A DNA stretch of 64,000 nucleotides from Liolophura sinensis. Its lineage: Eukaryota > Mollusca > Polyplacophora > Chitonida > Chitonidae. Location of the stretch: assembly GCF_032854445.1 (NCBI RefSeq), contig NC_088300.1, positions 43,434,984 through 43,498,983 on the forward strand. Direction: 5' to 3'. The notes under the pieces were generated by a model. The model had not been told where the DNA came from. It saw nothing but the letters and a program-made list of their open reading frames with translations, and made no database searches. Position numbers and translations under genes: made by a program. Numbering within the stretch: position 1 is the first letter of the stretch; every line of letters starts with the position of its first letter. This document shows, piece after piece, positions 57,540 through 64,000 of this stretch.

Positions 57540-58199
57540 TTACGGCATTGACCAAGTAGAAAAGTCTACCTTTGTTGGAATTATTCCAGTCCTGCTGAAG
57601 AAGATCATTGATTTTGGGCTTAATATAGCTTAAGCTTCGTGGCTTGATAATGCAACCATATGTGATATATCTGGCAAAGAAAGAGCCCGTTTTGCTAGAG
57701 TGTCGGCAAGCTCATTGCCGGAGGCTTCTAGAGAGTTAAGCGCAGTACACAAGTGTCGTATTTCATACATCAGTGGAGAAGGCTTAGTCCAGATGTAATT
57801 TAAAACAGCTGTAACGAAGACAATGAATCAGTGCTCGCACAGGTTTTAACTCAAGAAGAAAATTCAGGCCCCAGATAATGACAGTAATTTCAGCAGTGCA
57901 CACAGAAACGAAATTAGTGATCTAAACGATTTGATATATTTCATTTTAGGGACGCAAAATGACGCACCAACACAATTGCTACCTAGGCATTTTGAGGCAT
58001 CTGTATAATTAGGAATATATAGGTACTCGGACCAGTTGGATGCGATATGGTCTTTAACACACATCAATGATGTGACGAGGTTGTCACATTTCTTAACTTT
58101 GCTATGGAGGTCTGTGGAAATAAAAGGAAAATACAAATTCCATGACGGGAAATCAGGAACAAAGGAAGAGGTCTCTTTGGGCCTCAAGCTGAACGGCAA
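57540..58199 (-). pseudogene. LINE RNase H domain remnant
   Basis: The frame 58199-57864 contains YTDASK, the first catalytic Asp motif of RNase H, and VGASFCVP. After a frameshift the sequence resumes with AVLNYIWTKPSPLMYEIRHL and LEASGNELADTLAKRA, the Gly-Asn-Glu-x-Ala-Asp motif carrying further catalytic residues. It then reads IIKPKINDLLQQDWNN, typical of the segment after RNase H in I-type LINEs. Confidence 0.78.
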
Positions 58200-58479
58200 G
58201 GCCTAATTGTCATTAACCATCATAAACTATCATAACAGGATAGCACGCAGGCCCCGGCAGAGACACAAAGGCCACTCATTACAAAAAACATGCATAAATA
58301 TGCAGATGAATGGGTCGCTTAGAACGAATCAGAGAACGATACAACAACAACAGACAATGTCTATCAGTACCCTAAGATTTCCCAGATATACTCCTCATTA
58401 AGAGGACAGACGACGAAATGACTGGACAACTTAACACGGGAATTGTGAAGAGGAACGGTTACGTGATTTCTGTGTAATT

Positions 58480-59280
58480 GTCCGAACTAGATACATAGGA
58501 AAAGTTATCAGCCAATATATTGGCCTTATCAATATTGATGACATGGTTCTCTGATCTACTATATTTGGTGTAGATGTAGATCTGCCCTTGCCGCTAATGG
58601 CGTTGACTTGCGCCCAGGCATTTCTTACAGGGGTACGGCTCGAAATATTTGAACATTAGTTCCTCCACTTAGCGGCGGTGCAAGCGTCATTCAACAAATC
58701 CACAGAACATTCGTTCTTTGGCCTTAGGTCAGAGGTGCACAAAGTCAGATCGGTACAGGGTAAATTGTACGTATGGAGGTCTAGTCCAGTATCCGACCCA
58801 TTATTTAAAAGTACCAGGTCATGATCTGCGATGAAATCATTGACTACCATCATTAGCATTAGTAGTTAATCCATCCCCACATATAATAAAAGAGCTTTCT
58901 CAGTGAGCCACCTGCATATTAAAATCTGTAAATTCAAGGGAATTGTACGGGTTGTCCATGTTACTTACAGTTGTGGACTGTCCATTCGGACGAGCTATAC
59001 TAAAGCTCTAACACTCCATTGACTTAAAGACGGGGAGATCAACCTCTGAAAAAGACAACCCATCCTTGACATGACAAGTCCACCCTTAGCCCCTGTATGT
59101 CGATCCACCCTACAAACTGAATACCCGGGTAAGTAAAGTCCAGGTGTGGTTTTAAAAAAGTTTCTTGTAAACACACCACATCAGGAGAAGGTACAATATT
59201 TAACAAGTAAAACCTTAACTCCAGCTCATGGGAGACTATGCCATTAATACTGCAATGTAGTAGACTGAAAGGCACTGTAA
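58480..59280 (-). pseudogene. LINE endonuclease remnant
   Basis: The frame 59275-59039 begins LLHCSINGIVSHELELRFYL and contains SPDVVCLQETFLKPHLDF; the N at the start and the E of the QET motif are catalytic/metal-binding positions of APE-type endonucleases. The frame 58859-58656 contains DLVLLNNGSDTGLD, from the C-terminal half of the domain. Between them the sequence is too eroded to follow. Confidence 0.78.
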
Positions 59281-59525
59281 ATAATACGGGGACAATGTAA
59301 TATAACTCACACTGAGGCGTCTTGGTACCTATGACTTTGAATCATTTGTTGACATGGGCGTTAATGACTCCATGAGACTCCTAACATTTTTACGGTCCGC
59401 TACGATTTTGGGCAATTTCGAAAACTGTTTGGACAAGCCCATGAGGGTGGGAAACATCAAATACTGTAAGTAGTATTTCAGCAAATACAGCGATTAATTT
59501 AGTGACCATTGTCAACGGAGGATCT

Positions 59526-60200
59526 TCATACTGTGTACCAGTGGATACAGTAGTCTGTGTTGCCACTGACCTTATAGCCAGTAAACAAGGCCAGTAAATG
59601 ATGTGGATAGCCCATGTACGCCGAGCTGTAGCCAGATGAGTTACAATGCATGTACCATGGTCTGTCTAAATTCTTACGCTCGTCAAAGGCATGCTCTCCT
59701 CCACACCTCGGGCACAACTGGCGTCCTCTGCATTCAGAAAATCTATGACTAAGGGATTGACATTTGAAGCATCTAATTACAGGTAGAATATACTGTTTTA
59801 CAGGAAATATTTCGTAACCTAAGTGGACTTCTTCAGGCCAGATTTCAGAATCAAAATATAGCAAAAGACATTTGGTTGGAACTTTTTACCTCCCCTTAGG
59901 CAATCTTTGGATTTGAGTAGCTTCACTTTTCTTTAATGCCGCTAAAACTTCTTCAGATATGTCCTCCCTCAACCCATATATTACCCCACGATATATGTTA
60001 ATACTAGACCGCAATTTACAAACCACATCACGACCCATAAAGGAAGACAAATTCAGTGTTTTCTTAACTTGAGTATCAGAAGAACAGGATATAAGAAGAT
60101 CTTTATTATTACAGCGTTTAACTTGTTTGACATTACGTATTATCTGCTGTAAGACTTGCGCAAATTTAATTGGATTCCAAGCGGAAATTGCTAATCCCCC
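59526..60200 (-). pseudogene. LINE ORF1 (gag-like, zinc knuckle) remnant
   Basis: The frame 59864-59526 contains a CCHC knuckle, CFKCQSLSHRFSEC, followed by a second Cys pair (CPRCGGEH). Upstream (about 60190-59885) the same strand stays nearly continuously open and encodes NPIKFAQVLQQIIRNVKQVK and GVIYGLREDISEEVL, then one stop. The arrangement matches ORF1 proteins of I- and Jockey-type LINEs. Confidence 0.75.
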
Positions 60201-60260
60201 CCAAGGAAGATATTAGGGCATTGCAGTTACTTGCCGTACCTCTTTGCTACCCTTGGCTGG

Positions 60261-63200
60261 CTGGAAAAATTCCCAGTGTGTTTCCCTAAAGTTTTTATTT
60301 CGATAACCTCCCTAGAGTTTGGGCCATCATAATTGTTGGAATATAATTTCGTAACAGGTGTACAGGACAAGTTTTTAATACAAGACAGTTATGTAACAGA
60401 TAGGAAAGCCTAAAGGCTGCTCTAGGCTAAGGAAAGACAAAAGGCGTTAGAAGTGCTGAGCAGCACCATGTAAATACTCGGCTACAGTGCAATGCTACGC
60501 TATACCTAACGTATAGCTGAAAATACAGCCCTACATCACAGCTACAGGCCAGCACTACCAGAAATACTACTTCCAATATGCTATGTAAATTCAATACGAT
60601 ACAGTGTGCTTCACAGTATACTCGTGCCCACGTCCACGCCAACATGGGAGTGCGAGCATGTATAGACACCTAAATATATACAAATGTAAGGCCCTGCCAA
60701 AATCGAAATGACACTTAGCAGTGCCAAACAGTACCTGGCATACGGTTAGACAGCTATAGGAAAAACCCAAAACTACAAGCCCTATCCAAACCACAATATT
60801 TACAAAAAAAATTTATCTATATACACACTGTAAACGGATGGGGCTATTTACAAAAGCAATCTCATGATAGTTGGGTATAGCGAGGGCCAGTCCTCACTCG
60901 CTCACTCCAAACTCGACGCTCAATGTCTAACAATCAACATGACCGCTGTCTGTCTGCAGGAGCTTATGTAAGATACAAAGGCTGATCGAGTACCTGACAG
61001 CCACGAGAATGTGATGATCATAGCTCAGAGGTGAAATACGCCAACCAGGCAGATCACCTTCATCTAGGTTTTATCTTGCAAAATATCTGTTACTGTACAC
61101 GTCAGATCTGGTGTCTGGTGTAGAGTGACCAGAAGAATCAGATTATGTCCGAAGGTTCTAGATGAGTTCGGGTGTTGGATGAGTTCGGGTGGTGTTTGAA
61201 AGCTTTAGTGGTGTCGAGTTAAAGTCGGGTGATGACGGATAACATCGAGTGATTACAACCAGCGGGTGTATATGGTAATACAATGTAGATACTACTAAAT
61301 AAACCCTTAAAAACACCTCTGAGCCAAAAACAACATGACGTAGTAGTATATACTAATGATAGAGCGACTGGAGCTGGATAGAGCTGGTTCAAGCACAGCT
61401 CCCATTAATCACAGCTTTGTCTCTTTCCAACCTGTCTATAGATGTTTTTGATGTATAAGAGATCAAAATAAAAACTAATAAGCCGTGTTTCCGTTTGTAA
61501 GGAGCACAGGTGCTGTTTTTCTATCTAATTAAAGTAACCAGTATATCGCTATTAAACGCTGAGCATCCCGCGTTGTATATGGAACCTTTGTTTTATTGCT
61601 CCATGACGCGTCTACAGATAGGGATTTACTCCCACTCTCCATACATCCCTGCCAGCATTTTTAAATGCCACTCAATCATAGAAGGAATTCTCATGACCTT
61701 GTACATAAAACTGTAAAACAAGAATACGCCGCGTCCCAGTTGTTTTGTTACGAATTTATATGTGCATAAATTACGCCTATTAACAGCTTGGCGGAATTGG
61801 GGTACACTTCGTGATGTCGGGCAAACATCGCTATTCTTAATTACTTCCGGTTACCATGTGACTTTCAGATAATTGGATGCTGAAAGATTGCTTGTAGAAA
61901 CCTTTGCAGAATAAGGTTTGTCCACAATATCATCGGTTGCACACAAGTTGGGCATCACTGATGCACATGTCATTGTGGGTGTTGGGAGTTACACAAATTA
62001 CCACTTTGTGCACCATTGATACGTGTACACATTAAGTGGGGGTGTATTTTTGCCATATTACCGTGGTTCGTATAGAGTGGAGAAAGCCTTAAGGTCAGTA
62101 AGTTAATAACTGGTTAGCTAAATAAAGTATACTTCAAATGACTTTGAAGTGATGCCACTTCTTGGTACCTGTTCCTCCTTCGATAGTAAGCAGTAGGAAT
62201 ATGGATACATATACTCAAATTGAAAAATAAAGAATATATACAACGAATCCTTATATTCAACATCTGAAATCTACATTTCAGCTGACCAATGGAAATAAGA
62301 AAAACGGTGGTAGACTAAATTAATTTTCATTCAAATAAATTTAAAACAGTTTTTAAATCCCCATATACCCTTCTCAAAACGCGGATAACTTAATTCCCGT
62401 GCTGCGATGCCCCAGCTATGGATGTCTACTCAAGTATACATTTATGGCAGTCTAACGTTGTGGAAACTCCTTGGCCTCAGCGGCCATTTGACCATCGCCT
62501 AACTTGATGGGGTAGCATTTTAAAGCTTTCATTTTCACAATGTCCCTTTTACCGCTCTCTGCCCATTATACCCCATATCTTGATACCCCAAAATGGCTGA
62601 GATCTCATCTACGGTAATCTAGAGTCGAAGATTCGGGGGCCCTGATGTGATAGTCCCCCCCCCCCTCCCACCCACCACTACCACCACCTTCCTCCACACA
62701 TACTTTTAATTTTCTTCCGACGATGCTGACAGGGTCTGTAGCTTTGTTCGAATTGAACTCCACACATTTGCTTTCTGTTTGGTTATACTATTTATCCTAT
62801 AAAATTTCATTCTAGTTGTTATTTTTCAGATATTGTCACCCCTACAGGTTGAAAACAATTCCCCCTCACTCTATGTTTGTTGAACCATAGCACTGGTGAG
62901 TCCAATATCGGTTAAATTGTAGAAGCACAATCAATAAATCGTCTCCTACCATAAAGTTGGGTCGTTAACTCGTGTCCATTCACTGAAAAAGAGCACAATA
63001 TAAGCGTAACGAAAAATCATGGGCTAGTGGAACATTACGGTGTGTGGTTTGCACCTTGATCGATGCAGCCCGCCATGAGGTCCTTTCAAATTGATTTCAT
63101 GTTTTTCTTCACGCAACGGCCTTTCAGAGACACTGGAGTTTTACTTTAAGTGTGGTTGAAGTTCATCAAACAGTTGGGGATTCATTTAGCTAATGCGTGT

Positions 63201-63341
63201 AATGGTCAAAGAAAATCAATGAGTGCACTTCTCGACTCGGTAAATAAATTGTAAACCCAAGGCTACTCTCACTCTATGTAGCGAAGCACCACAGAAAGTT
63301 TCTCAGGCGGCCTACTGTTAATACTTGAAAGAAAACGTTTT
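60261..63341. other. Unassigned sequence
   Basis: Frames at 60427-60794 (minus) and 61510-61716 (plus) have no support. A loose 20-30-bp GTTCGGGTG-type repetition is seen at about 61165-61255 and a C run at about 62648-62660. No gene or clear element. Confidence 0.35.
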
Positions 63342-63443
63342 TTTATTTATTGGATTGGTATTTTACGCCGTACTCAAGAATATTTCACTTATACGACGGC
63401 GGCCAGCATTATGGTGGGTTGAAACCAGGCAGAGCCCGGGGGA
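63342..63443 (-). mobile_element. SINE fragment (3' part only)
   Basis: Tail TTTTATTTATTGGATTGGTA, then TTTTACGCCGTACTCAAGAA and ACGACGGCGGCCAGCATTAT, ending at AGAGCCCGGGGG. The tRNA-derived part is absent. Confidence 0.88.
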
Positions 63444-64000
63444 TGAAAGAAAAGGCAACACTGGTCAAAATGTATATATACTTCGATAAAGTATCCCACA
63501 TATAGTTTTAAAAGCAAAACTTTTTATTTTGGTGATGCTGTGTAACGGATACATCGCAGTTCTGATTAAGCAAAATACTGAAAGATTCGAAAGCGCCGCC
63601 ATGTTATCAGTTGTAATCAGTCAGGCGCGAGTTATTTCTACAGTACGTGCACGCACATGTTTCCGCGGACGTAAACCCTAACACCGTTTTGCCTTTGATC
63701 CATATGAGCCAGGGTGACGCGACATCGAATGTCCGATCATGGGTAATTGTATTGTGATTTCTATTTTACAACTACGCTAACTTCTTTGGTCTTGATGAGT
63801 TTGTAAAAAGAATGTATTTGAATCCTTTTGCATGTTTATAAATTGACAATATATACACCAACAGTTCATGTGAGAAACATGCAGACAAACCCTTACAACC
63901 TCTCATCGCTGTGCTTATCTGAAATTAGAATAACCCTTTAGAACATCATAACTTTCCCCATTCACAATGGTGTTCGGTCGCAAGAAAACCGTCTTCCTTT
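63444..64000. other. Unassigned sequence, possible gene start at the edge
   Basis: No feature until 63967, where an ATG in good context (CACAATGG) opens a frame reading MVFGRKKTVF to the end of the window. This may be the start of a coding region that continues beyond the window, but 11 codons are too few to judge. Confidence 0.25.

Larger units (their letters stand above)
57503..60260 (-). mobile_element. Degenerate LINE of the I-like type (ORF1, endonuclease, RNase H)
   Basis: On the minus strand, from 60260 downward: a gag-like ORF1 with zinc knuckles, an apurinic-type endonuclease, a short remnant of the region between endonuclease and RT, then an RNase H domain. The RT core (the catalytic F/Y-x-D-D box) is not detectable and only about 450 bp separate endonuclease from RNase H, so it has been deleted. 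An ORF1 with CCHC knuckles plus RNase H is characteristic of the I superfamily. Many stops; inactive. Confidence 0.8.

Overview
The window looks like AT-rich, gene-poor nuclear DNA from a mollusc (gastropod or bivalve). The main evidence is a tRNA-derived SINE in about a dozen copies. It has Pol III A/B boxes, a conserved body and an AATA-type tail, and I recognise it as the abundant interspersed repeat of molluscan genomes. Spliced genes with GT/AG introns, a Ty3/Gypsy element, an I-type LINE, a Crypton-like fragment, TA-flanked MITEs and minisatellites agree with this. There are no operons, Shine-Dalgarno sites or CRISPR arrays.

Layout. 1-10 kb: mostly unassigned sequence, one SINE, an ~890-bp repeat that recurs at 42-43 kb, and a 572-bp palindrome made of two head-to-head SINE copies. 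10.9-15.1 kb: a decayed LTR retrotransposon (5' LTR, gag, protease, integrase, 3' LTR) with a SINE inserted in its protease/linker region. Integrase lies directly behind protease, as in Gmr1-like Ty3 elements, and RT/RNase H are missing. 17.6-18.4 and 22.7-23.3 kb: 34-bp and 36-bp minisatellites. 19.5-27.8 kb, plus strand: a TATA box with a candidate 5' UTR exon, an exon encoding a signal peptide, a frameshifted Crypton/DUF3504 recombinase fragment, a 63-bp-arm hairpin, and a long 3'-terminal exon encoding a basic/acidic Ser-rich protein.

30.7-39.8 kb, minus strand: the best-supported gene. One noncoding and nine coding exons can be read, with matching intron phases at all but one junction. 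The product has about 420 residues: an acidic, disordered N-terminal half, a central conserved-looking segment and a hydrophobic C-terminus. I do not recognise the family. One intron carries a TA-flanked MITE.

40-50 kb: a CpG-rich TA-flanked MITE, a second copy of the 7-8 kb repeat, a MITE with GTTGAA-type subterminal repeats, a 45-bp minisatellite, and a 157-bp duplication in which each copy holds the same ATG-containing mini-exon and splice donor. 50-57 kb: mostly unassigned, with one possible transmembrane (perhaps 7TM) exon near 52.1-52.3 kb. 57.3-60.3 kb, minus strand: an I-superfamily-type LINE with zinc-knuckle ORF1, endonuclease and RNase H remnants and no recognisable RT core. The last 3.5 kb hold one truncated SINE and possibly the start of a gene at the very edge.

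How the parts act together: the window is a mosaic of transposon decay around one well-defined spliced gene and fragments of two or three more. All coordinates come from reading the sequence by eye. Exon boundaries were checked by splice-site sequence and reading phase only; no homology search was run.
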